A DNA stretch of 64,000 nucleotides from Quillaja saponaria (taxonomy: Eukaryota > Streptophyta > Magnoliopsida > Fabales > Quillajaceae): assembly GCA_029379385.1 (NCBI GenBank), contig CM055607.1:17918001-17982000 (forward strand), written 5' to 3'. The translations under genes and the position numbers were made by a program. Positions 50,973-63,550 of the stretch are shown in pieces (position 1 is the first letter of the stretch; each line of letters begins with the position of its first letter). Below the pieces are notes generated by a model, which saw only the letters and a list, made by a program, of their open reading frames with translations, was not told the origin of the DNA and searched no databases.

Positions 50973-51084
50973 CTATAGTACTAATATTGGAAAAGATGAA
51001 CAAAAGCAAAAACAAAGAGCTATAAACTCTATAGTACTAATATTGGAAAAGATGAACCAAAGCAGAAACAAAGAGCTATAAACT
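50973..51084 (+). repeat. 56-bp tandem duplication
   Basis: CTATAGTACTAATATTGGAA begins at 50973 and again at 51029. The two 56-bp copies differ at only a few bases, so this is a recent local duplication within the CACTA interior. Confidence 0.85.
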
Positions 51085-51868
51085 AAGTCTAGTAATTTAG
51101 AAATCCAAGCGAGCAAGAGTGAGTGGCAGAACTAATCTATTACAGAGTCTTCCCAACAATGATACAATAACATAGAAGTAAAGTGAATAGAAAAAGATGG
51201 TGCCAATCCAAAGTAAAGGGATATATTTAGTTATTAGAGGCATAATTTCATAAAATGGTTTAAATAACTCAATTAATAAACCCAAATGGTTTAATTAATA
51301 AGAAAAACTTCTTGCCAAAATACAAATAAAAAAAAAAGAAGATTGAATAAGGGCGTGGAAGAATTAGGAAAAATTATAATAGTACCTGAAATACAGCAAG
51401 GAGATGCATAGCGATGGAGGAAGGTCGGTGGTAGTAGGTTGGACAACACAGGTAGCTTAGATGGCAGCACAGCTAAGGTCTGGACTATCTCAGATCAAGC
51501 TTGGGAGAAAAGACAACAATGGAGAAAGAAAGAAGAAAAGACCGCGTTCTGGGATTTAAACATATAAAGATATCTGCATTATCATAAGATCAGATGCAAA
51601 TGGAACTTTTGTATAAAAAAAAAATAAAAATCATATCTACTTCTACAAATAGCAGACACAGATAAAAAATAATGTAAACTCAGTTAAGTTGATAGAATTT
51701 GATGCCAAAATTAGTTAATTTCTACATTTATAATAAAGTATCAGCATCTAAAATCTAATTTTTTTTTCATTATTATCTAAGTCTTAAATAGTATAATTGA
51801 ATACCCAGATAATAGCTATCTGTGTCTGCATTTTCTATGTCTACAATATGGCAGAAGCAGATATAACA

Positions 51869-51881
51869 ATTTCTTGTAGGG
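51869..51881 (-). repeat. CACTA right terminal inverted repeat
   Basis: On the - strand CCCTACAAGAAAT, the partner of the left terminus with one change at position 2, followed on + by TGC. Confidence 0.75.
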
Positions 51882-52010
51882 TGCCTAACCCAAGTGGTCA
51901 CACTTTTTAACTAGTTTTAACCAAAGACGCAGACCTTAACAGCCTAAAATATGTTGCCTTATGGTCTCCATGTGTCGTCAATTTATTGCATAACTTGGAT
52001 CAATATATTC

Positions 52011-52620
52011 CACTACAAGAAAATTGAGTACCAATGACAATGAAAATGTTATATGTTCAGAATTTTGCCTATTTAAGATAGCAAGACCACTACCACTTAT
52101 AAGAACGCCAAATTTTGATTGTTGTAGCTGATACTTTGTTATAGAAGTTGATAAAGAAATAATTTTGGCATCATTTAGTCCTAAATTATTTGCACCTGCA
52201 AGTATCCTGATGTCGTATATATAGTATAATATTGTATAAAATTTAATTCATTAGTGCTATTTTGCATAACCATACATGCATCAACTTTTAACTATTTGCG
52301 ATAACAAACTGTCACAGAAATGATAAATTTTCTTATAATTTTTCAAAGCTACTATTCCACCTATTAAAGTATTTGCGATAGTGTTTTGTTGTTGTAGATA
52401 TTTTTCCTCCAATTGTAAACCTTACTTGCAATTATCTTTATCATTTCTCTACAACTTAACCTTCTCTCCCTGTGTACCACCCTTCTCATATAGAATCATT
52501 TATAACTTATCCAAATTACTGTCGCTGATAATTGGACTATTGCTGTATGCGATTGTTGCATTTCCTATGCTTTTTCTATTTCTACCGATTTGAATCTCAT
52601 TCATTGCTTCTTTTTCTTTC
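52011..52620 (+). mobile_element. left end of a second CACTA element
   Basis: CACTACAAGAAAATTGAG at 52011 is a canonical CACTA terminus, preceded by TTC. It is followed by repeated short motifs such as ATTTGCGATA (52284 and 52372), GTCGCTGATA and TGCGATTGTTG, in keeping with subterminal transposase-binding repeats. No matching right terminus was found in the window. The TNP2 remnant at 61.9-63.5 kb, in the expected orientation, may belong to the same element. Confidence 0.65.
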
Positions 52621-52739
52621 TTTCTTCTTATCAGTCTCTGATATGTGTATATAGAGCTAAAAATATATATTTTCTTACCTAGCTTTCATTCATATACTTC
52701 TCTTTCATATGCATGCTCTTTATCTCTTTCTAGGGGTGG

Positions 52740-53060
52740 AATTCAAATCAAATAGTTTTAAATAAGGCATTATTTGAATTCAAATTTCAATACTTGAATT
52801 CGAATTCAAATATTCATATGAACTTAATCTGAAATTCAAATTCAAATTCAAATTGAATTTCAAACAATCGAATTCTAATAAAATTTCAAATATTTGATTT
52901 CAGATTTGAATATTTAAGGTATTTTGATAAATAAAAAAAATTATAAAAAATTATATTTTTATGGAACTTTTTTAAATAAAAAACATTGAATATAAAGTAA
53001 AATTTGAATTTGAATTCATTTTTTTTAGATTCGCGTTCGAATTAATTGATTCAGATGTCA
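52740..53060. repeat. ATTTGAA/GAATTCAAAT low-complexity palindromic block
   Basis: Dense alternation of GAATTCAAAT, TTGAATTC and ATTTGAATTTGAATTC gives many short overlapping palindromes. There is no coding content. Confidence 0.75.
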
Positions 53061-53164
53061 CCTTTATGACTCTCTTTATCTCTCTCTATCTCACTTTTTC
53101 TCTCTCATGAAATGTAATTTTAATAAAATAAGAATTTGAGTGGACGACTTGAAAACTAGCTTTA

Positions 53165-54430
53165 GGTGGGGTTAATATTGTTAGATTTACCACGCAAGTG
53201 CACTTATCGTTAATCAAGTAATGTAGATAGAAGTAGAGTGTCAAACCATTGAGGAATTAGATCTAACAATGGCTAAGTACTAAAATTTATCAATCCTAAT
53301 TTTATCCAAACGAATGAACTTTGATAGATTTATAATTAAACTAATATAAAATATGCAAGCAAACGTAAGAATGTAAAGGAAAAATCTAGAATTACAACTT
53401 CTCTCAACACTTGAATTATTATTATCTTATCATGCTTAATTGTAACACGAAATTATTAACCTAGGGTTCTTATTAAATTATAAGTATTTTCGAATTGCTT
53501 ATAATAATATTTAAGTTAACCTATTCACTATGTTTTTATGAGAATTGAATTAAGCTAGACTCATTAAGAATAAGCCTAACAATGGCTACACAAGTTATAA
53601 AAGGTATATTTCTATCCTATATATAAATCAAATTCAAACAAGCATATGAATGGATTAAAACAAGTGCTATCTTATTTAAGATTAAACCTAGATTTCCTTC
53701 ATCAAGATTCCTATAAGTTACCAAATTAATCTAATTGGTAGTTAATTAATTAGAAGCATAAAACCCTAACTAATCAAATAATAAAATAAAACCAAACTAC
53801 ATGTTGAGTTCCATTGCAATTATAGAGAAGTAACTACTACATGCTACTTAGTGTAAAGAAAGTAAAGAAGGAGTAGAATAAAGAAAATTATAAAGGTTGT
53901 CAGTTTTCAAGCTTTAGCTATTTTTGCTCCTCTTGCTCCTTGCACTCTTGTTTGTCTCTTAATCTCTAGATTTTCTTAGCTAAACTTGTTTGTTTTGATT
54001 CCCTAACATAAACCTCTTTAAATAGGCTTCAAAACCCTTAAAAAGAAGTTAATTCAGACTAGGAATCGTTTCGGCGCCCAAGCACTGAAGTTCCGGCATC
54101 TCAGTACTGAAAATCAGATTTCAGGATCACTTTGGACGCCTAGGCTGTAGCTTTCTGGTGCTTAGGTGCTGGCTGCCACTGTCTTGGGTGCCTCAGAACC
54201 AGCTTCGGGTGCCTCAAAACCAGCTTCCCAGTGCCTAGGCACCAATGCTCTTTGCCTAGATGGTGTTTCGCACAATTTTGGGAGTTGTGGCACCCGACGC
54301 ATAAGAACTCTTTGTTTAACTTCAATTTTACTTTAAAGGGGTTTACTTTAAGCATTAAATCTTCAAAACATACAAACTAAGTTAAGAATTAATATAATTC
54401 CTAATTAAAGGCTAAATCCTAAGCATACTC
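53165..54430 (+). repeat. left arm of a large inverted repeat
   Basis: Starts near GATTTACCACGCAAGTGCAC. Along its length it matches the reverse complement of about 60175-61300. Shared landmarks, in order: AATCAAGTAATGTAGA, ATCCTATATATAAATCAAA, TAATTAGAAGCATAAAACCC, CTACATGTTGAGTTCC, AGTAAAGAAGGAGTAGA, TTTTCAAGCTTTAG, and TTTAAATAGGCTTCAAAACC. The CGCAAGTGCAC...CAAGTAAT motif is common in plant LTR retrotransposons, so the arms may be two opposed retroelement pieces. Confidence 0.75.
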
Positions 54431-54504
54431 AACTAGAATTCAACACTTTAAAATGAATGACTTAATTAAGCAACAATCAAATTAAAACTCAATAACATAA
54501 CAAA

Positions 54505-54756
54505 TGTCACACCCCTCTTGGAGTTATGACTAGCCAGATGGGAGGTATGACTAGCCGGAGGAATGGATAACCAAACCTTCATAATGTTGACCTAAAAAAA
54601 CAAGAAACAAACATGACACTTGACTAAACTAGAGTAAAAGTAAATTTTATAAAACATGAGTTAACAAAAAAAAAATAAAAATTATTGCCTGGAACTTATA
54701 ATAATTTATTAAATATTTCGATGGAGGCTCCTCATAAAGTGAAACATACCTGTAAA

Positions 54757-54787
<31 letters not shown>

Positions 54788-57700
54788 CACACACACATAC
54801 ATTTATGTTGTTATACAATAACAACCACAACAACAAAGACAATAAGGAGCTCCACTCCGATTTTTATCATAATAACAATTAACTAGACTATTATCTCATA
54901 ACTCTAATGTGATTGCAAACTTTCATCATTTGACTTCAAAATTGAGATTCTGAAAAATTACCTTGCCGCGAAACACTCGACAAAGTCTATTATCGGTAAC
55001 CACCATCCTCGAGATCCTGTTACTAAAAAAAATAACCACAGAAGAGGGATGAGTCCTACGGACTCTTTGAGTGAAAAATTGTACCCAAAGGGTACTAGCA
55101 TTATCTAACACATGTATAGAATATATTATCAATTAATATCAACATATCATATATTTGAAAACTACTAAGATTACACATATACAAATACGAAAATATAAAA
55201 CTTAGCAAACACAATTCAATTAATGTACTGTATAATCCACTTAAAACAATAAAGGAAATCAAAGCATAAAAAGCAAGGAAAGGGCCAACAGAGCAACTTA
55301 GCCACGCACAACAGTATCTTTCCTCACCAGGCATTTATACATCCGCACAACAAGTTAATACTCTGTACACAATCCATCACACTAGAGCTGAGCACTCAAT
55401 TCTTTTTAAAACAATTGTCAGAATCATAATATCTCATATCAAAATATCAAATAAAAATATCCTAGGTGCACCTTGATTTCAATTTCGGAAATAAGAATTA
55501 TTTCGGAGAAAAATTTATTTTGTTGGCCCTTATTAACCACATACAATTCTAATCATCAACATAATTCAAATAACTCACTAAAACACTGCACATGTTTATT
55601 TTTCTATATAACACATTTATTCAAATACACATACAAACACACATAATAATCTAGCCACCAAAGGGTAACAATTAACCACTCACCTTTAACAGGTTTCATT
55701 CGTCACTTACACTTACTTTCACGTATCTCATCAAGTTCATATTAAGATCCAGAACTGAAATTCATATTCCCAAATAATACTTAGTTCATAAACATTATTG
55801 TTATAATTTTTTAATTACTAAGCTTATATATTAACTTATATAGGTTTCTTTACGAAAGTTTTCTATTAAGCTATTACATGTCAAAGTAGTATGAATTGTA
55901 CTTTATATGGGAAGGTGATAATGAATAGTTTTAAATGTCTTTTCAATGCATAAGGTAGAAAGAAACTATTAGAAAAAATAGAAAACACTAGTGAGTTAGA
56001 AATATTGAAACTGTCCAAAGTTAGGGGTTTGGACTAGTATCCACTCTAACAGTTATATCTTCCTCTATAAAATTCTAAATCCAGTTTTGTAAAATTTATT
56101 AAATACTAGACACAAGTAAATTTATAATGGTATATCATTTAAAATTTTTAGATTTATATATCAATACAGTTTATTCTTTGAAGTTGCATCAAATTCTGTA
56201 AAATACAGAATTTTGGCAGCTTTGACCTTACCGTAGTTATCTGAATATAACTTTCTCTAAGAAATAGACAATCTGATTCCGTTTGTTGGATTTATTAATA
56301 GACAAGTATATATTTCTAGATAGGTATCATATTTATTATTTACATGTGTATATTAAGTATAGTTAGTTATTTAAAGTTTACTCATTTTAGGTATTTCACA
56401 ACCTCCTTGGATATATGTTTATTTTCACTTACATACTTAAATCAAATTTAATAAGACCAAGCTGAAACATTAACTTTAGAAAGTTAGCTAGTTTTCTTAT
56501 TTAGAAACTTTTTCTAAAATCAGCCTTGAACTCACTCAATTCTTCACATAAACAAAAATAGAGCATTCGTAAAATTCCTAGTTGTCAAACTTTAATTTCG
56601 ATGTTTATAGAATTCCCATACTTGGGAATTAAATTACAAAACTTTACAGTCTGGTGTTTCAAGATGTTAGGAACAACTTTCATTCAAAGGTTCAAAGCTA
56701 ATTCCATCCAAAACCCTCAACGAAATCTTCTGGATTGCCCGAGATTCACTAAAAATCCTGCATGACCTACCCATAGTCTAACAACTTTAACTAACAATAT
56801 ACTTGGAACCAAGCTACGAAATTTTGTAGACAACATGTCAAGATCCTAAGCTATATTTTCTATTTTAAACTCTTAATTTAATTTAGTCTTGAAGACACCC
56901 GAAACCCAAGATTTCTCTAATCCCTAAAGTCTGCCCCTGCATCCCCTTCACTTACCACTTAACCTACATTTCCTTCAATTTACTAACAACTAAAAACCTT
57001 TTTGTTCATACCTTTCAATCATTTTCTAAGCATCAATTCCCATGTTACTTATATTCTAACATTCACCTACGAATTAGTTTAGTTAATCCAAGAACTTAGA
57101 AGCTTGAATTAAACCTGTTTCCAACTATCTAGAGATTCAAATTCCTAAATTTCCCCTTTCATTAACCCTTTAAGTAACAATTCCCCAAATCTAAACCCAC
57201 CACACCACAAGAAAAAAACTATGTTTCAAGAAAATATGGAAAAATTGAATGGATTCACACACTTAGTTTCTTTTAGGCTTTTTATCAAATACCTTTAGTG
57301 CATAAATTATTTCTATTGATATGTGTGTGTGTATATATATATATCCCTATCCCAATAATTCAACATAAATCCCTAGAATTCACATTACTTATAATCCTCA
57401 CATTAGCTTTAAAGTTAAATTATTTATCTAGCTCTCATCACAAGCTTGAACTCCACATTATAATATTAATATATTCCAACTTTAAACTTTCCTCTTCTAA
57501 CGTCATCCTTATACATCAATTTCAATTTTCAATCATCATCCTAATCTTCTAAGATTAAGTCTCAATAATTACTTAAAAGAAAAGCATGAAATCTTAAGGA
57601 AAGATACAAGATTAGGTGGGATAAAAGAAACTTGGATCATACCACACTAAGGTAACCTAAGCCAAGTAGAGTTGCACGCACTTAGTGACTTAATTGAGGG

Positions 57701-58501
57701 TCCTTTGTTGTCAGCTATGCCAACTAGCACTCCTTTACTTTGTCCCTTCAACCCAGCAGGTACAACCCTTTCAAATAAGGGTCATAATACTAAGAAGAGA
57801 AAAGGCAACTGCTGAAATTCAAAGACAGGCTACTGCTCACGGCTACAACACTAAACCCACACTCTCACAGCTTCTACTTATGGTCAAACATGCATACAGA
57901 TACACAACTAGGAGTTTTGGTTGCTGAATGGCTTAAAACAAGTGCTGTCCTCTGAAACAGGGGATGATGCTAGCTGCCATAGGTATTTCTTGATCACCCT
58001 ACACAGTTAAGCAAAGTAAGAGGACAGCAAGAGCATGGAAGGAAGAGAAATTGTGTTGTTAAGGATGGTTTGTCACTTGGCTGAAATAAGGGGAAAGCCA
58101 AAAGGTTGATGAAACAAGGCAACGAAGTAAGACAAGGGAGGTTATTGAAGTCAAGGTCAAAGTCTTGCCAATTTAAGCACAAGAAAAGGAAAAGAATAAG
58201 CTAAGCAAAGAAAGGAAAATGAATAAAAATAAAAGAATATTAAAGTCAAGGTTAAAGTCTTGCCAATTTATGGTATAAAATAATCTTGGTACAATATATA
58301 TATATACATGTGTTAATTGTATTGTTTACTTATTTGATTTGTTTTTGGTGAAGATTAAATATTGATATATATATTTATAGCTATACATAATTATTCACTC
58401 ACGTGGATTTACTTGGTCACAATGTTATTTACTTTATGACAACAGAAACACAACATTTAATTTTATTTTTTTTACGTTATTGGGTTGTGAGGGTTATAAC
58501 A
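54505..58501 (-). mobile_element. 4.0-kb solo Ty3/gypsy LTR with perfect target duplication
   Basis: On the - strand it runs from TGTTATAACCCTCACAACCC (58501) to GTGTGACA (54505), bounded by TG...CA. ACAAA lies immediately outside both ends (54500-54504 and 58502-58506), a perfect 5-bp target duplication. Shared blocks (GGAGTCCGTAGGACTCATCC, CTAGCCGGAGG, GGAGCTCC) place it in the same family as the four other LTR copies, although it is longer. There is no internal sequence, so it is a solo LTR formed by LTR-LTR recombination. ORFs inside are not genes. Confidence 0.88.
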
Positions 58502-58506
58502 ACAAA

Positions 58507-60174
58507 TAATATGACATGTAATAAGACTATTTCGTAGACTTATCAGTTAAATTAGGATAGTGGAACAGATATTTACACTTTTTAGCATATGGTGAAAAGC
58601 ACAGTTGGTGAAGAAGAACCAAATACTACATGTGTAGGTATGAAAATTGAAGGTACTGTGCTTGAGGGAGATTGTGCAATGTCCTCAGAGCATAGTTATA
58701 TTTTTGATAGGCCTGTTATTGAAGACAAAATTGAGCTTGAGAATAGTCTAGAAACCAATCCCGAGAATAAACTTGGGAAAATGTTTCATCATTGAATAAT
58801 AATTCAATGATAGAAGTATAGATTGAATAATACAACAGAGCATACTATTTTGGTCTAGTTGGACACCAAATAAAGAAATGAAAGAAGTCCTTCCTACTAG
58901 GCTAAGGAAGATTCTTTAAGGTCCAATAATTGGAATGCTCTGGCAAATCCATATGGGAAGCGAATTTAATTGAATGTATGAGCTTTATGTGAAATTGATG
59001 AATTGAAAATTAAGTGTTAATAGAGGGGAACACATAGGTTTTTACTAGTCCTAGCAGAAAGGAAAAAGAATTTTATATTCTTCCTTTCGAAAAGGGAGGA
59101 ATAGGAAAATCTTGTTGATTGCAATTTTCTCAAAACTCCTCATTAGGCCACCTGTTTTGTTAGCCTCCATTTCCAGCTGGAAAAGGAATAGCCTATCTTT
59201 CCAGTTGGCGATTTAGGGAATTTGAAGAATTGGAATCCGAATAAGGTCAAGATGAAGTCGTCTTTTCCTAAAATGAAGTGGTGTTTCCTTATTGGTCATT
59301 TCATGCATTCAATGCTAAAATGAGATCCATCCCTGCATTTCATCATCTCGTGTTATATTGTAAATTATCTGACCAGATACATCTATTGAGTGATCTATAA
59401 TAAGTTGTTAGAATTAATAGTTTTCACTCATCCTTTTTTATGCACATAGGAAACTAGGGTTGTAGAGTCTAGTCTGTTGGCGAAAGGAAGGAATATGTCC
59501 CCTCCATTCTAACTGCAAATTGGAACATAACTACGCTTTCTACTTTGGTTAGTCATTTGTTACTGGTTAGAATCACTTAAGTTAGATTTTCATACTTAAG
59601 GACTTGATGGTTGAGATTCTTTCAATTTGCATATACGTTACATTAGCCAATTTAGCATTGGCAGCAGCTTAGTTTTCTCAATTCATTATAGCCAAGTAAG
59701 TTGAAAAAAGACTCATATTCTGGGTATTGTTTTTTATAGTCCTTGGATCTATACCAACCTTTGACTCATTCATTCACTTCGCTTGGATTCACTCTTGTTT
59801 GGTTGTTGATCAGTTCATGGGTACTTGGTTGGGCTCTATTTAATTCATTTTTTATATCCTAAGGTATTATATTGGCAAGTGATTCCAAATTAAGTGGCGA
59901 TGCAAAAAAAAATTAGAAAAAGAAATTATACTTGGATTTCTAAAATCTTTGTCGGTTCGTATAAGTTCTAGGACTATAAAGGATCAAAGGCTAATTTTCT
60001 ATTATTCTAATCCAAATCCATTTTGGGATATGGATCGGCTTGTTGGATTACATTAGAAGAGGCGTCAAATCTCTATTAAGGTTTGGAAACCTCTTATTAT
60101 CCTTCAAGATTGGTCTTTACAGATGTGAAAATATTAGAAATTGTTTTGGAATTTTGCCAAGCCACTATAACTAG
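58507..60174. other. spacer of the inverted repeat, unassigned
   Basis: Contains a 68-codon ORF (58589-58795: MVKSTVGEEEPNTTCVGMK... ending NKLGKMFHH) that I do not recognise. It is followed by stops. The remainder is moderately AT-rich and not obviously repetitive. It may be internal sequence of a decayed retroelement or of the second CACTA. Confidence 0.35.
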
Positions 60175-61300
60175 ACAGTTCAGGGGATGTCTAGGTGTCC
60201 AAAAGCTGGTGCCACGGCACCCAAGATAGAAGACCCAAAGTAACAGTACCAAGACATGGGTGCCGTAGCGTCAAGCTTGCTAACTTTTGTCCAGCACATC
60301 GATTTTTCAGCAGCCTTTAGAGTTGTAGTGCCAGGAAGGTTAGAGCATTGACATTGGCCTTATTCCCTGTTTGAATTGAACTCAAATTCATAGTTTTAAA
60401 GCCTATTTAAAGGGGATTAGCTTAGAGATTCAAAAGACACAAGTTAGTTGAGTTTTTCTAGAGTATTAAGCTTGTCAAGGGTTCAAGGAAGCAAAAGGAT
60501 CAAGGATCTTTAAAGCTTGAAGACTAACGACCTTTATAGTTTTTCTCAATCTACTCCTTCTTTACTTTTATTCTTGTCCTTGGGATTTATCTTTGTTGAA
60601 CCTATATTTACAGTAAGTAACATAGAGTAGTTTCCTTTCTAGAATTGTAACTAACTTAACATGTAGCTTGTTATTATTCTATTTATGGGTTGCTTAGGGT
60701 TTGTTAAAGGATTATTTATTTCATTCTATACTTAATGCTTCTAATTGACTAACCATCTTTTAGATTGAATTAAGAAACCTAAAGGAGCTTGGAAAAGGAA
60801 TTTACGTTTAGCCTTGAATGAACTAACACATGATTGAATTCATACATATGATTGTTGAGTTTGATTTGTGTATAGGATAGGAATATATTTATATTTCTTA
60901 TATAGCCAATTTAGATATAATCTTAATGAGTTAAGCTTAACTCATTAGGAATAGGAATATAATGAATTGGTTAATATATGATTATAAAACATAGTAATAT
61001 GCTTATTATAATTAATTTAGAATCCTATATTAATAATTCGTTGCCATGCCTGAGCAAAACATGATAATATTAAATCAAGTGTAATGTTAAAGGAAGTTGC
61101 AATTTTAGGTTTATCTCCGGTATATTCTATAGTTAATTATTATTATTTTTTAGTTTATAATCAACCTAAAGTCAACCGTTTGAATAAAATTAAAATTGCT
61201 AATTTTAGGACTTAACTTAATATTTGCATTAACTCCTCGTGGGAACGATCTCTAATTCAAATTTTATTACTTGAAGACGATATGTGAGCTTGAGTTGTAA
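60175..61300 (-). repeat. right arm of the large inverted repeat
   Basis: Reverse-complement partner of 53165-54430. On + it begins near GTCCAAAAGCTGGTGCCACG, passes TTTAAAGCCTATTTAAAGGG and CTACTCCTTCTTTACTTTTA, and ends near TATTACTTGAAGACGATATG. The arms have diverged by many substitutions and small indels, so they are not recent copies. Confidence 0.75.
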
Positions 61301-61924
61301 AATCTATGTAAATAGATATGAGCATAGAGAGGGAACTACTAAATATTGGAAAAAAGACAACTACTTCAATCTAGGAAAGAGTCAAAAACTTAATAAGGTC
61401 ACCTTCAGAAGTGTTTGTAGGTAACCAAAGCAGTTCTGCAGATTGGGGTCATGTGGACTATACCTTTATATATGCTATTTATTGTACAAGTGCCCTTGGA
61501 GGAAAAAATTTAGGCCTATTGACAAGGTTTAGTTCTGATTTCACTTCTTGCAGCATGGAAGCTTCCATCCTAAGCATATACTTATAGATAAAGAGAAAGC
61601 TAGGACCGCTTCTAGCCTTTACCTAATTTTCACCATTAGGAGAATAAAAAAATCAAGAACTTTGAGCTTGAAAAAAAAAAAAAGAGAGAAATATTTATGA
61701 TAGCAATTTCCTTTCTTTTTGAACATGTTAAGATATTTAGCTATGAGCATTATCCATGGTGCATTCACTTGAGTAGCCAAAGCTAGCTAGATACGTTGAG
61801 TGCTACAGTCCTGGTTTTTTTTTTTTTTTTTTTTCAAGCGCGGAAACCCCAGGACTAGAAGTGTTAGGATCATAATTGGGTGAAAATGAGTATATTCTGA
61901 GAATTGACATATTAGTCTACAAAT
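61301..61924. other. intergenic, nothing coding recognised
   Basis: Contains an A-run at about 61671-61683 and a T-run at about 61815-61835, the latter flanked by an inverted AGTCCTGG/CCAGGACT pair. No gene. Confidence 0.5.
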
Positions 61925-63550
61925 CTTTTTTAGCATAACTTGGACATCATGCACATTGAGAAGAATGTCTTTCATATTTTCAATACTACAAAGGATTTCA
62001 AATGTAAAACCAAGTACAATCCACAAGCACGTGAAGTTTTGAAGGAGTTATGTAATCATGTTGAATATGAATTACATGAGCAAAATGGAAAATTTTATAA
62101 ACACAAGCAACCTTTGTTTTGAACAATGATGATGAGAAATTGGTTTGCGAATAGGTTAAGAATGATTTGAAGTTCCTAGATGGTTATGCATCCAATTTGT
62201 TTATTTGTGTGAATTTGAAAGAATGTAAAATATATAGTATGAAGAGGCATGATTGCCATATGTTTATGCAGAGATTATTACCGATGGCATTCCACGACTG
62301 CATTCCAAAACCTATTTAGGAGCATGTTACTGGACTTAGCATTTTCTTCAGAGATTTATATGTAACTAAGTTGAGTGTTCAATATATGAAGTGACTTGAA
62401 GCAAACATTCCATCGACACTTTGCAATTGAGAAAGCAAAGTTAGTACCGAGATTTTAGGACCCATTGGAACATTTGCTAATTCACTTAGCTTATGAAGCA
62501 AAAATGGGTGGCCCTATGCAATATCAGTGAATGCATTTGTTTGAAAGGTGACATACTTTAAATGATTTTAGTAATTCCTTTAATTTTCACGTTATTTAAA
62601 AAATTCTTCATTTTTGAATAAGTGAGTGCATAGCTTAAAGAAAAAGGTTTTCAACAAAGCCAGTGTTGGAGGTTCTATTGTGGAGACCTATATTTTAGAA
62701 GAAAACTTAAACTTTTAGTTTATATACTTTGCTACAAATGTTCATACAAGTTGTAGGAAGTTGGCCATAATGGCGATGGTGGTGATGTTGTGGAAATTGA
62801 TTGTAATTCAATATTTTGCTATCCTAAAAAAACTATTGGTCATCCTACAACCAAAAAGCTAAAAAACCTTGATAACAATAAAGTGGTGAGGTATGTCATT
62901 CTAAACTATGAAGAGATTAGGCCGTATGTCCAATTAATATTTTTTGCTTTTCTTCACATTAATTCCAATTTTCAATTTCTCGTTCATGTTACCTATAATT
63001 TTATGCAATTTTTGTGTATCAATACAATGCATTATTGATACTTGAGCAACTTCAGACACTTCGTTAGAAAAACTTTCCACAATGTCAACAGTTATAGGTT
63101 TCACATGTTATAGAAAAAACAAGAAAAATAATAAATAGTGGTGTGTGTATGAAGGAAATTTACTATGATGCATGTGAGCATAACTTCTATATGTGACTGA
63201 TGTTGCTAAGTTGGAGTTTGTGGTCTCAATGGCAAAGTTGTTTTGTTCAAGTGCTGATGGTAAGATTCTTCTGAGAAAGGTCATAAACTTGACATTGAAA
63301 ATGGTTTGATTGAGATTAATCATAAGTCCATAATGAACTCAGACGAGTTATTTGTGTTTTTATATCAAGTGACACAAGTATTTAATGCAAAATATCTATC
63401 TAAGAAAAGAGAAAGACTTAACTAGTGGGGAGTATGCAAATGAAAGCGAGAGGGCTTGTTAATTTACCAATGGGTGAAGATGATAATGAAGATGTAGTGT
63501 CCATGGTTATAGAATTCTTTCAAGAAGAAGATACCACACTTCCTTCTCCA
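61925..63550 (+). pseudogene. CACTA TNP2 transposase remnant (DUF4218 and DUF4216 parts)
   Basis: Pieces in several frames follow the order of plant En/Spm TNP2 proteins. These are NLDIMHIEKNVF (61937-61975), then KRHDCHMFMQRLLPMAFHDC (about 62240-62300), LEANIPSTLCN, HLAYEAKMGGPMQYQ, EEIRPYVQ (about 62910-62940), SGVCMKEIYYDACEHNFY, VVLFKC, a TQVFNA piece from the Q-A-x-Q-V-F-Y region, and MKARGLVNLP (the VK-x-R-D-L-Y-D-x-P region). The catalytic DDE half is absent and at least five stops or frame changes are visible, so it is non-functional. It may belong to the CACTA whose left end is at 52011. Confidence 0.85.

Noticed and set aside
57298..58182. ORFs of 62-84 codons
   Set aside because: Inside the solo LTR and low complexity or family-wide LTR sequence.
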